Shown: piece after piece, positions 8,578-15,854 of the stretch
How positions within the stretch are numbered: position 1 is the stretch's first letter
How the letters are laid out: every line of letters starts with the position of its first letter
Origin: Candidatus Marithrix sp. Canyon 246
GTDB lineage: Bacteria; Pseudomonadota; Gammaproteobacteria; Beggiatoales; Beggiatoaceae
DNA: 64,000 nt
Direction: 5' to 3'
Assembly (NCBI RefSeq): GCF_001723685.1
Contig: NZ_MCBX01000004.1
Span: forward strand, 124,001 to 188,000
The notes under the pieces: generated by a model
Told to the model about the DNA's origin: nothing
Databases searched by the model: none
What the model saw: only the letters and a program-made list of their open reading frames with translations
Position numbers and translations under genes: made by a program

Positions 8578-9372
8578 ATGGCCCAACTTATCCACAAACA
8601 ACTAAGTTATACAGTGCGCGGAGTTTTGATTGATGTCTATAATCAACTTGGCCCTCTATTACCAGAGAAAATTTACCAAAAGGCTATTACCTATGGACTA
8701 AGAGAACATGGTATAAGTTGTACACCAGAAAAACAATTTGAAGTTAGCTATAGAAACATATCAGCAGGCAAATATTATGTTGATCATTGGCTTGAGGAAG
8801 GCAAAATAATTTTTGAAATTAAAGTAGCTCCTAAAATTATGCCAATTCACCAAGCTCAAACCATTTCTTACCTAAAATTGACGAATGCTGATTTAGCCAT
8901 TATCGCGAATTTCGGAGCTAAATCATTTGAAGATCAACGCTTACCTAATTTCATCCGCGATAAAACTGCCAAGTTTCAATGGCAATCACCACCATTGGGC
9001 AAAGATATTTTATATGCTGAACTTACTGAAGGTATTTTAAAAGTTTTATACCAAGTATATGTTATACTTGGTCCCGGTTTTATTCACCGCATTTACCAAC
9101 GAGCCGTGATGATTGAATTACAATATCAAAATTTGGGTTATGAATATATTAACAAGATTCAACTTTATTATCATAAGCATTACCTTGATGTACAATCAGT
9201 CCGAGTTATTAAAGTGGAAAATAAGGTATTGTTAGGTGTTTTTGCAATTAGTAGCATTGATGAAGTTATGCAAGTTAGAATGAAAACACGATTAAAACAA
9301 TTTAATATGAAATTAGGGATTTTAGCTAATTTTTATGGAAATCAGTTAGAGCTTAAGATTGTACGAATATAG
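8578..9372 (+). CDS. Tandem GxxExxY protein (PD-(D/E)XK-related fold predicted)
   Basis: The protein has 264 residues and two tandem copies of the GxxExxY domain. The first (about 1-125) has the expected motif in GPLLPEKIYQKA, and FEIKVAPKI, whose Glu-x-Lys resembles a nuclease active site. The second (about 140-264) is degenerate: GPGFIHRIYQRA has His in place of the motif Glu, and KVENKVLLGVFAIS replaces the ExK strand. The family is widespread with unknown function, and most members are single-domain proteins of about 125 residues. The TAG stop (9370-9372) lies inside the right 49-bp direct repeat. The gene behaves as an independent cassette. Confidence 0.75.
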   Translation: MAQLIHKQLSYTVRGVLIDVYNQLGPLLPEKIYQKAITYGLREHGISCTPEKQFEVSYRNISAGKYYVDHWLEEGKIIFEIKVAPKIMPIHQAQTISYLKLTNADLAIIANFGAKSFEDQRLPNFIRDKTAKFQWQSPPLGKDILYAELTEGILKVLYQVYVILGPGFIHRIYQRAVMIELQYQNLGYEYINKIQLYYHKHYLDVQSVRVIKVENKVLLGVFAISSIDEVMQVRMKTRLKQFNMKLGILANFYGNQLELKIVRI

Positions 9373-9415
9373 TATAGTATAGTATAGTACAACGAATTTA
9401 GAATTAAACGAATTA
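9367..9415 (+). repeat. 49-bp direct repeat bordering the GxxExxY gene, right copy
   Basis: Matches 8451-8499 with one mismatch (T for A). It overlaps the last codon and stop of the GxxExxY gene and forms the left arm of the next inverted repeat (9386-9412 with 9521-9549). Confidence 0.85.
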
Positions 9416-9549
9416 TATTTGCTAAATAGCAACTATTTTAGATATAAATACCTATCATGGGGATGCTTCTAGCTGATAGACAGTTGCTGAAGATAAGGGT
9501 ATTTTAATAATCGATTAAAAAATTCGTTTAATTCTAAATTCGTTGTACT
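9386..9549. repeat. TA-flanked inverted repeat, GTACAACGAATT family (copy d)
   Basis: Left arm 9386-9412 (GTACAACGAATTTAGAATTA...) and right arm 9521-9549 (...TTCTAAATTCGTTGTACT) are nearly perfect reverse complements. The longer interior holds carbamoyltransferase scar 1, so the gene fragment lies inside the element or between two half elements. Confidence 0.75.
9429..9498 (+). pseudogene. Scar 1: decayed start of the carbamoyltransferase gene
   Basis: The frame from 9429 reads ATILDINTYHGDASS then stops, followed by a TVAE remnant. It is recognisably the N-terminus of a NodU/CmcH-type carbamoyltransferase (consensus ATILGINAYHGDASAALV), but the start codon is lost and substitutions have accumulated. 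It lies between the arms of inverted repeat copy d. It is the most decayed of three such fragments. Confidence 0.75.
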
Positions 9550-9598
9550 AAATTGGTCTTAGCCACTTGATTCACTATTGCAGAAAGCTTATGTATTT

Positions 9599-10221
9599 AT
9601 GTCAAATTATAACAATGTATTCCAAAATTACCACTATTCCAACACAGAAATTGGATGTGCCCACCGTTATTTGTGGCCAGTTTTACAAAAACAATTAAAA
9701 AAACAAGTGTTTATAAAGTATTTGAAATTGGTTGTGGAAGCGGCGTAACGGCAAATATGCTCCATCAATCAGGCTACAAAGTTGTTGGTATTGATGCCTC
9801 AAAGATGGGCATTGAACAAGCAAATAAGGCATTTCCTCAACTACAACTTTATCATGGCTCAGCTTATGATAATTTGTCTGATGTTTATGGGCAATTCCCT
9901 ATTGTTGTAAGTTTGGAAGTTGTTGAACATTTATATGATCCAAGGCAGTTTGCGAAAACCTTTTATAACCTGTTAGAAGAAGATGGTTTAGGCATTATCT
10001 CAACCCCTTATCATGGTTATTTCAAAAATTTAGCCTTGGCTATCACTGGAAAAATGGACGCACACTTTACAGCACTTTGGGATGGAGGACACATAAAATT
10101 TTGGTCAATGGAGACACTTAAACAACTCCTTTTGGAGGCTGGTTTTCGAGATATTTATTTTATACGTGTTGGACGTGTTCCTATGTTGGCGAAATCAATG
10201 ATTGCTGTTTTTCGTAAGTAA
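9599..10221 (+). pseudogene. SAM-dependent methyltransferase with an A7 frameshift
   Basis: The natural N-terminus is read from ATG 9599 (MSNYNNVFQNYHYSNTEIGC...). The catalytic part continues in the -1 frame with VFEIGCGSGVTANML (motif I, SAM binding), IDASKMGIEQA and VSLEVVEHLYDP. The switch falls on seven consecutive A at 9697-9703. An in-frame ATG at 9655 gives an open frame of 188 residues but lacks the conserved N-terminal segment. It may be a real one-base loss or gain, a sequencing error, or slippage at the A run. The substrate is probably a polysaccharide or lipid intermediate, inferred only from context. Confidence 0.7.
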
Positions 10222-10231
10222 TCTTAAGATC

Positions 10232-10307
10232 CCTCCCGTTGGTTGGGACGGGATGACAGTAATACTAGTAAATTACAATTAGTTGACTTCTAAATTAGTT
10301 GTACTAA
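10232..10307. repeat. Degenerate GATCCCTCC hairpin and GTACAAC-family arm
   Basis: GATCCCTCCCGTTGGTTGGGACGGGATGAC is a variant of the GTCATCCCGACG...GGAGGGATC element. It is followed by a segment (about 10258-10286) that recurs at about 10477-10506 and then by a right-type arm of the GTACAAC family ending at 10307. This 487-base gene-free stretch (10222-10708) is a mosaic of repeats and gene fragments. Confidence 0.6.
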
Positions 10308-10370
10308 ACAAGGTATATACTAGTACAACTAATTTAGAAACGAAGTAACGAAGTAAATAAACGAATTAAG

Positions 10371-10400
10371 TTTTTGTCCTTGTATCTATTGCAGAAGGAT
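10371..10400 (+). repeat. Scar: copy of the GT2 glycosyltransferase tail
   Basis: TTGTATCTATTGCAGAAGGA and the bases just before it repeat about 8366-8392 near the 3' end of the broken GT2 gene (encoding LSLYLLQKD). The only substitution in the shared codons is Ser TCG/TCC, which is synonymous. The copy sits after the methyltransferase, about 2 kb from its source. Confidence 0.7.
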
Positions 10401-10426
10401 TTTGAACTGTGAAAAGTACAGGATTT

Positions 10427-10479
10427 GTCATCCCGACGATAGGAGGGATCTTAAGATTCCTCCTATCGTCGGAATGACA
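10427..10479. repeat. GTCATCCCGACGATAGGAGG palindrome
   Basis: A long hairpin: GTCATCCCGACGATAGGAGG at the left pairs with CCTCCTATCGTCGGAATGAC at the right, with one mismatch and almost no loop. The same element occurs at 17766-17833. It is an intergenic extragenic-palindrome type repeat and not an obvious terminator (no T run). Confidence 0.85.
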
Positions 10480-10531
10480 GTAAGACTAGTAAATTACAAT
10501 TAGTTGTACGAAAAATTAAAGGACATTATAA

Positions 10532-10640
10532 ATGGCAACTATTCTAGGCATAAATGCCTATCACGACGGGATTTCCCTCTGAAGCAATTAGCTATTGTTT
10601 GCAAGCTGGCAATATTGGTTTAAGTAAGTTATACTGCTAA
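10532..10640 (+). pseudogene. Scar 2: carbamoyltransferase N-terminal fragment with internal deletion
   Basis: From ATG 10532 the frame reads MATILGINAYHDG. A shifted frame then continues GFPSEAISYCLQAGNIGLS and stops at 10638-10640. Both parts are recognisable in NodU-family carbamoyltransferases but are normally separated by about 25-30 residues, so this fragment has an internal deletion. Its upstream bases (GGACATTATAA) match those before scar 3, so the leader is included in the copied piece. Confidence 0.8.
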
Positions 10641-10708
10641 TAAAAATAAATTGTTAAATAAGATAATAACACTTTTATTTTTCCCTAAAAATAAATTGGA
10701 TAAATACT

Positions 10709-10972
10709 ATGGAACTAATTATTGAAATTCCCGAAAAATATGTAATCTCTCAATCGCCGGAAAAATTTATAAAATTATTAAAATTGAATACTGCCATTGA
10801 TATGTATAAAAATGGGCTACTTTCGGTAAGAGCAGCAATTGAATTTATTGGAAAAATAGATCGCTATGAATTTTTATACGAATGTCAACAAAGAGGTATT
10901 GAACACCAAACCTATGAAAATAATGAAGAATTAAAAACAGAAGTTGCTATGTTGGATAAGGAATTATCATGA
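10709..10972 (+). CDS. UPF0175-family antitoxin
   Basis: This 87-residue protein contains LLKLNTAIDMYKNGLLSVRA followed by AAIEFIGKIDRYEFLYECQQRGI, the helical core typical of UPF0175 proteins, which pair with DUF3368 PIN-like toxins. It overlaps the next gene by 4 bases (ATGA), so the two are translationally coupled. It probably neutralises the partner and represses the pair's own promoter. The module sits between two carbamoyltransferase scars, which marks it as an inserted cassette. Confidence 0.85.
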   Translation: MELIIEIPEKYVISQSPEKFIKLLKLNTAIDMYKNGLLSVRAAIEFIGKIDRYEFLYECQQRGIEHQTYENNEELKTEVAMLDKELS

Positions 10973-11442
10973 TTGTAGTAGCTGACGCATCACCTTTAGT
11001 GGCATTGGCAATCTGCGAAAGTTTAGATATTTTAGAAAAACTATTTGATGAGGTTAAAGTTTCGCTAGAGGTTTATAAAGAAGTAACTGTTAGTGGCAAA
11101 GTTGGAGCAGCTCAACTTAAAGAATATTTACAAGAAAAAGTCACTGATTTGGATTTGAATAGTTTTGTAATTGAAGGAAGTTCACTGGATAAAGGTGAAT
11201 TGAGTTCTATCGCATTGTATAAACATTTCCAAGCAGACTATTTGTTAATTGATGAAAAAGCGGGACGAAGGGTAGCAAAACTTAACCGCATAAAAGTCAT
11301 TGGAAGTCTTGGTATTCTTATTGAAGCCAAGAAAAAAGGAATACTTCAATCTCTTAAACCTCATATTGAAATTTTAAGGTCATCTAAAATTTATTTTAAT
11401 CCAAGCTTGTTAGATTATACTTTGAAACTGGTCAATGAATAA
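10969..11442 (+). CDS. DUF3368 PIN-like toxin
   Basis: The protein has 157 residues. It begins MIVVADASPLVALAICESLD, the PIN-domain first strand with conserved Asp6, and has LDKGELSSIALYKH (the central acidic pair) and ADYLLIDEKAGRRVAKL (third acidic cluster), then VIGSLGILIEAKKKG. This matches the DUF3368 group of PIN-like RNases that act as toxins with UPF0175 partners. The ribonuclease activity is inferred from the family. It starts inside the antitoxin's stop codon region. Confidence 0.85.
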   Translation: MIVVADASPLVALAICESLDILEKLFDEVKVSLEVYKEVTVSGKVGAAQLKEYLQEKVTDLDLNSFVIEGSSLDKGELSSIALYKHFQADYLLIDEKAGRRVAKLNRIKVIGSLGILIEAKKKGILQSLKPHIEILRSSKIYFNPSLLDYTLKLVNE

Positions 11443-11473
11443 TGATGAATTTCTCGATTAAAGGATATTATAA

Positions 11474-11542
11474 ATGGCAACTATTCTAGGCATAAACGCC
11501 TATCACGGTGATGCTTCCGCAGCTCTAGTTATTGATGGATAA
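11474..11542 (+). pseudogene. Scar 3: first 22 codons of the carbamoyltransferase
   Basis: The frame from ATG 11474 encodes MATILGINAYHGDASAALVI and DG, then stops at TAA 11540-11542. It is an undamaged NodU/CmcH-type N-terminus cut off after codon 22. It differs from scar 2 over the shared leading bases by a synonymous AAC/AAT. It is the best candidate for the original 5' end of the gene whose 3' half is at 14819-15754. Confidence 0.85.
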
Positions 11543-11553
11543 GGAAAAATATT

Positions 11554-12093
11554 TTGCGTTTAGATAGTTATAATTCAGAAGGTTTTGATCGGGGACGTTC
11601 TGTATGGATTGAAGCTTTATGGCTTTTATTACAAGAATTTTTTATTAGTTCTTGGATTCCCGGTTCAGCATATCGCGTGTTTTTGTTGCGCTTGTTTGGA
11701 GCTAAAATTGGAAAAGGTGTTAATATAAAACCTCGCTTTAGAGTTAAATTTCCTTGGCGTTTGGAAATTGGTGATTATAGTTGGATTGGTGAAGAAGTTT
11801 GGATTGATAATCTTGCTAAAGTACATATTGGTAGTCATTGTTGCCTCTCTCAAGGGGTATATATTTGTACTGGAAGCCATAACTGGAGTCAGGAAAACTT
11901 TGAACTAATTTATAAACCTATTTTTATAGAAGATAAGGTTTGGCTTTGTGCAAAATCTATTGTAGCCCCGGGTGTGAAAATAGCTGAAGGTGCAGTCTTG
12001 GGATTAGGTAGTATAGCTACAAAAAACTTAGATGCTTGGACAATTTATAGAGGAATGACAGCTTCAGTACTATCCCAACGAACAATAGTATGA
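11554..12093 (+). CDS. WcaF-like acetyltransferase (left-handed beta-helix)
   Basis: The 179-residue protein starts at TTG 11554, with AAGGA at 11541-11545 as ribosome binding site. It begins RLDSYNSEGFDRGRSVWIEAL, a segment shared with colanic-acid WcaF-type O-acetyltransferases. It has hexapeptide repeats (GAKIGKGVNIKP, IGDYSWIGEEVWIDN, VHIGSHCCLSQGVYI) and the catalytic-type TGSHNW, then VAPGVKIAEGAVLGLGSIA. It should acetylate a sugar of the exported polysaccharide, using acetyl-CoA in the cytoplasm. It starts 11 bases after carbamoyltransferase scar 3. Confidence 0.85.
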   Translation: MRLDSYNSEGFDRGRSVWIEALWLLLQEFFISSWIPGSAYRVFLLRLFGAKIGKGVNIKPRFRVKFPWRLEIGDYSWIGEEVWIDNLAKVHIGSHCCLSQGVYICTGSHNWSQENFELIYKPIFIEDKVWLCAKSIVAPGVKIAEGAVLGLGSIATKNLDAWTIYRGMTASVLSQRTIV

Positions 12094-12124
12094 AACACAA
12101 CCCCCTACTAGGGATTATTAAATA

Positions 12125-13099
12125 ATGGTAAAATGTGCATTAATTATGAGTATTTTAAATAAAAAGTCGCAATTTTTGTTGATTCTGATAGCAGTAAGTT
12201 TTGTTAGTGTTGAATTATTTGCTAGATTCGTCTTAGGTTTGGGTGATCCAGCTATTTCAATTGAACATTCCTCCATTGAGTACATGTTTAAACCTAACCA
12301 AGATGTTAAGCGTTTTGGCAATAGGATACTAATAAACCAATATGGAATGCGTAGCAATCACTTTGATAAAATTAAAAAACAAGCAAGTGAATTGCGTGTG
12401 ATGGTTTACGGAGATAGTGTTATTAATGGTGGTAACTTGACTGATCATAGTCAGTTAGCAACTAGTCTTCTTCAGCAAGAGTTGTCTAAACAGATTGAAA
12501 TACCTGTGATTGTAGGCAACATATCCGCTGGCAGTTGGGGGCCAATCAACATTCTAGCACATTCTAAGGAATTTGGATTTTTTAACGCTGATATAGTTAT
12601 ACTTGTATTGTCAAGCCATGATTATGCGGATATACCAACATTTTTACCATTAAATCCGAATACCCATCCTACTAATAAACCAATATTTGCTGTATGGGAA
12701 GGCATAACCAGATATTTGCCTAAATACTTACCATTGATATATAATAATGAAACGCATCCAGTACAAGCAAGCTTGACAAAACAGACAGCGATTGATTCAT
12801 CTCTTCAAGCATTAAGAAAGATGATTTTAAATGCAAAGACAACAGAGGCTAAGGTTATGCTGTTGTTGCACTGGACAAAACAGGAACTTGAATCTGGCTT
12901 GCCTAATGAGGGTCATGGTGCCATACGAGGGATCTTATCAAATCTACAAATTCCTATTTACCAAGATTCACAACTGTTCCAGAAGAATATTAACAAAGGT
13001 CAAAATCCATACCGTGACAATATCCATCCAAACGTTCTTGGACAACAGATTCTATCTTCAATAATGATGAAAATGATCCAAAATGTTCGGAATGAATAA
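12125..13099 (+). CDS. SGNH-hydrolase-like exported protein
   Basis: The protein has 324 residues and an N-terminal hydrophobic segment (about 15-35, FLLILIAVSFVSVELFARFV) that acts as a signal anchor. VMVYGDSVINGGNL is a block I GDS motif, and DNIHPNVLGQQIL near the C-terminus supplies the Asp-x-x-His of block V. LVLSSHDYADIP lies in the middle. The layout fits SGNH-type esterases or acyltransferases that act on polysaccharides in the periplasm. ATG 12146 is an alternative start. It follows the acetyltransferase gene by 31 bases, so it may act on the same acyl groups. The substrate is unknown. Confidence 0.65.
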   Translation: MVKCALIMSILNKKSQFLLILIAVSFVSVELFARFVLGLGDPAISIEHSSIEYMFKPNQDVKRFGNRILINQYGMRSNHFDKIKKQASELRVMVYGDSVINGGNLTDHSQLATSLLQQELSKQIEIPVIVGNISAGSWGPINILAHSKEFGFFNADIVILVLSSHDYADIPTFLPLNPNTHPTNKPIFAVWEGITRYLPKYLPLIYNNETHPVQASLTKQTAIDSSLQALRKMILNAKTTEAKVMLLLHWTKQELESGLPNEGHGAIRGILSNLQIPIYQDSQLFQKNINKGQNPYRDNIHPNVLGQQILSSIMMKMIQNVRNE

Positions 13100-13117
13100 C
13101 AAAGGTTTCTAAGGACA

Positions 13118-13161
13118 AAGATGGATGTGTTGGTAATGGGCAATTGGTTTATAAGACGTTC
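13118..13161 (+). repeat. Scar: 44-bp copy of the carbamoyltransferase 3' end
   Basis: Identical over 44 bases to 15701-15744, which encodes KMDVLVMGNWFIRRS just before the carbamoyltransferase stop. It lies in the gap between the SGNH gene and the GT-C-like gene, in the same orientation. Confidence 0.9.
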
Positions 13162-13240
13162 ATTATAATGGAGCAGTAGTCTATTTTTCAGTCGTCACAT
13201 TTTGAGTTCATAGATGACATTAATAAGGAAAAATTATATC

Positions 13241-14812
13241 ATGCATAAAAAAAATATGTTTTATTTGTTATTGTACATGTCGGTAGTATATTTGGTTTAC
13301 GGGTTATGGATAGCTTTTGGCTCACATACTGGTTTTCCTCTATCAATGTCTACAGGTATTTTTATGCCATTCTTAGCTGATAAACCTCTTGGTGAGGATG
13401 GGTACTACATGCTAACTGTGGCTTGGAACTTGGCTAGCGAACACGGCCTTTTTTACAACTATAGTAAACCAACAACTGGAATCCAACCTATGAGTACCTT
13501 CATTTATGCGGGACTTGCTTGGTTAGTACAGTGGTTTGGTGCTGATAAATGGACTTTCAGTCGAGTCGTAATAATTTTTGGTGTTACTAATTTGCTAGTA
13601 TTTGGACACGTTATAGGAAGCATTGTACGCTCGCTCTGCGATTCCAAAGGGGATAGTCATGGGCAATTTGCTTATATCTTGGCTTTTACGTGTATAATTT
13701 TCAATTTCTGGCTATTCAGGGCATTTACATACGGACTTGAAACCGGTATTTATCTAACTGTTCTGGCTGTTTGTATATTATACACTTTCCAACTACCAGA
13801 GAAAATCAAAATTCGGCAATTAATTATATTTGGTGCTTTGGCTGGCATGACTGGTTTGGCAAGAATTGATTTCGGTATAATATTTTTTGTATTCTTGTGC
13901 GCCCAACTGCTATATCGCCGATTAACTCTGATACAAACTCTTATCGTGGGGAGTGTTGCATTTTCATTTGTTAGTCCTTGGCTCATATGGGTACATTCTG
14001 TAACTGGTCATTGGATACCCTCTTCAGGTATTGCACAGGCAGGATTGATAAGTGTAGATAATACCTTTGGGCGATTCTGGATAATGGGAAAAGCAATCAT
14101 TGAGCACATGACACCGTGGATGTATACAGGTGGATTGACTACCCTTAGTGTGATTGCCTTCATATCTCTAATAGGTCTTATTGCTTGGGTACAACACCAA
14201 AATGGGGAGAGCAGTAGCAATTTTAGCGAGATGAAGCCATATCGAAGATTGTGGTATAGCTGGCTCTTTTCAATGTCTACATTGGTGCTAATTTACCCGT
14301 TCTTTTTTGCAGCAACTCATTTCTATGCAAGATACTCAGCACCAATTATTATCCTCCTGTTAACATTAATAGTTATTATGGTGTCTGGAAAAGTTAAAAA
14401 TAAGTCTATTCAATTCAAAACTGGTATTTTGTTAATTTTACCTATTTGCTTTTTTGTCTGGGCCTTCTTAAGCTTGCATACAGGTAGAATAGGCAATAGC
14501 CATTCTATAACAGCTAAATTTATTTACGAAGAGTTTTCACCCTTGGTGAAGGTAGGAGCTTTTCAAAGTGGAGTAATTGGTTTTTTCAATTCCAATGTCG
14601 TGAATCTTGATGGAAAAATTGACTTTGACGCCCTTAAATATTTAGAAAAGGGTGAACTTAAACGTTACCTTGATATAGAACAAATAAGCGTAATTGTCGA
14701 TTGGCCTGGATACATATATGGTGTCTTAGGCAAAGAGTATTTGGATAAGAGTTGGAAACCATGTCCTAAAGAAATTCCAAACGGAGTAAGCCTCTGCTTT
14801 GTTAGGAAATAG
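13241..14812 (+). CDS. Polytopic membrane protein, GT-C/GT39-like glycosyltransferase
   Basis: The protein has 523 residues from ATG 13241 (AAGGA upstream; ATG 13214 would add 9 residues). It has about 11 hydrophobic spans. The first periplasmic loop contains DKPLGEDGYYMLTVAWN, an acidic motif of the kind that is catalytic in GT-C enzymes (ArnT/PMT-like). A small C-terminal soluble domain of about 100 residues follows. It would use polyprenyl-phosphate sugars as donor outside the membrane. It is bracketed by the 3' carbamoyltransferase scar and the carbamoyltransferase 3' half, so it is another cassette inside that gene. The family call is moderate. Confidence 0.6.
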   Translation: MHKKNMFYLLLYMSVVYLVYGLWIAFGSHTGFPLSMSTGIFMPFLADKPLGEDGYYMLTVAWNLASEHGLFYNYSKPTTGIQPMSTFIYAGLAWLVQWFGADKWTFSRVVIIFGVTNLLVFGHVIGSIVRSLCDSKGDSHGQFAYILAFTCIIFNFWLFRAFTYGLETGIYLTVLAVCILYTFQLPEKIKIRQLIIFGALAGMTGLARIDFGIIFFVFLCAQLLYRRLTLIQTLIVGSVAFSFVSPWLIWVHSVTGHWIPSSGIAQAGLISVDNTFGRFWIMGKAIIEHMTPWMYTGGLTTLSVIAFISLIGLIAWVQHQNGESSSNFSEMKPYRRLWYSWLFSMSTLVLIYPFFFAATHFYARYSAPIIILLLTLIVIMVSGKVKNKSIQFKTGILLILPICFFVWAFLSLHTGRIGNSHSITAKFIYEEFSPLVKVGAFQSGVIGFFNSNVVNLDGKIDFDALKYLEKGELKRYLDIEQISVIVDWPGYIYGVLGKEYLDKSWKPCPKEIPNGVSLCFVRK

Positions 14813-14818
14813 CTTGCA

Positions 14819-15754
14819 TTGCTTACGGATCACCACCGAGATATTGCCCATTCTATACAGGCAATGTATGAAAAAGCATTTTTTCATTTATTGAACAGAT
14901 TACACCAAAATTATGCAATAGATAATTTGACTTTAGCAGGTGGGTGTGCTATGAACTCTGTGGCTAATGGTAAAGTGTATCGAAACACAGCATTTAAGCG
15001 AGTTTATATTCAATCAGCGGCTGGTGATGCCGGTGGTGCTATTGGTGCTGCATTTGTAATTGCTCAGCAACTTGATGGATATAATCGTGATTTTGTCATG
15101 GATCACGCTTATTGGGGCAGCAGTTTTAGTGATGAACAAATCAGTCAAGTATTAAACGCAAAATCTGAGGAATTAAAGGTACAAGCTTGTCAAATTGAAG
15201 CAATAGCAGATGAAGCGACTTTATGTCAACGCACTGCTCAGGCGATTGCCGATGGCAAAGTAGTTGGTTGGTTTCAAGGACGTATGGAATGGGGACCTAG
15301 GGCACTGGGTAATCGTTCCATTATTTGTGATCCACGGCGGGCGGATATGAAAGAAATTTTGAACCTGAAGATTAAGCGGCGAGAATCATTCCGCCCATTT
15401 GCCCCCTCCATTCTTCGCGAAGCCGTAAGTGAATGGTTTGAAGAAGATGACGAAGTGCCATTTATGATGAAAGTATTTCAGATTAGAGAAGATAAACGCT
15501 CAAAAATTCCAGCTGTGACACATGTTGATGGCTCTGGGCGATTGCAGACAGTGTTTAAAGCAACTAATGCTAGATACTATCATCTCATTGAAGAATTTCA
15601 TAAACTCAGCGGAGTGCCAATGGTATTGAATACTTCGTTTAATGAGAATGAGCCAGTGGTTTGTAAACCAGAAGAGGCTTTGGATTGTTTTCTGCGAACT
15701 AAGATGGATGTGTTGGTAATGGGCAATTGGTTTATAAGACGTTCTAAAAATTAG
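14819..15754 (+). pseudogene. Carbamoyltransferase (NodU/CmcH family), C-terminal half only
   Basis: The 311-residue frame lacks the first part of the roughly 570-600-residue family. It opens at LTDHHRDIAHSIQAMYEKAF, inside the Kae1-like domain, with a stop just upstream (TAG 14810-14812). It keeps LAGGCAMNSVANGKV and SAAGDAGGAIGAA, and the C-terminal domain GRMEWGPRALGNRSIICDPR and RESFRPFAPSIL. Intact homologues carbamoylate sugars using carbamoyl phosphate. Three N-terminal fragments (9429, 10532, 11474) lie upstream, but the middle (about codons 23-270) is nowhere in the window, so no complete gene can be rebuilt here. It is probably inactive. Confidence 0.85.
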
Positions 15755-15806
15755 TTGATTTCTAAATTCGTTGTACTAAATTATAGTATAACAAATTTAG
15801 AAATAA
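15751..15806. repeat. GTACAACGAATT-family repeat, compact copy
   Basis: A right-type arm (TTCTAAATTCGTTGTACTAA) is followed by a left-type arm (ATAACAAATTTAGAAATAAA) separated by TTATAGT. It marks the boundary between the carbamoyltransferase end, whose TAG stop it adjoins, and the ATPase/PIN cassette. Confidence 0.65.
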
Positions 15807-15854
15807 ACATTAAGATTAGCTTTAGTTAATAAATAATAAGGAGTAAACCAAACA

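Noticed and set aside
148-9549. attC-like integron recombination sites: ends AAC...GTT, about 100-bp palindromes after single genes all on one strand.
   Set aside because: The end boxes read GTACAAC and GTTGTAC and miss the RYYYAAC/GTTRRRY consensus, the arms pair too perfectly, TA flanks every copy, and no integrase is in the window. A MITE fits better.
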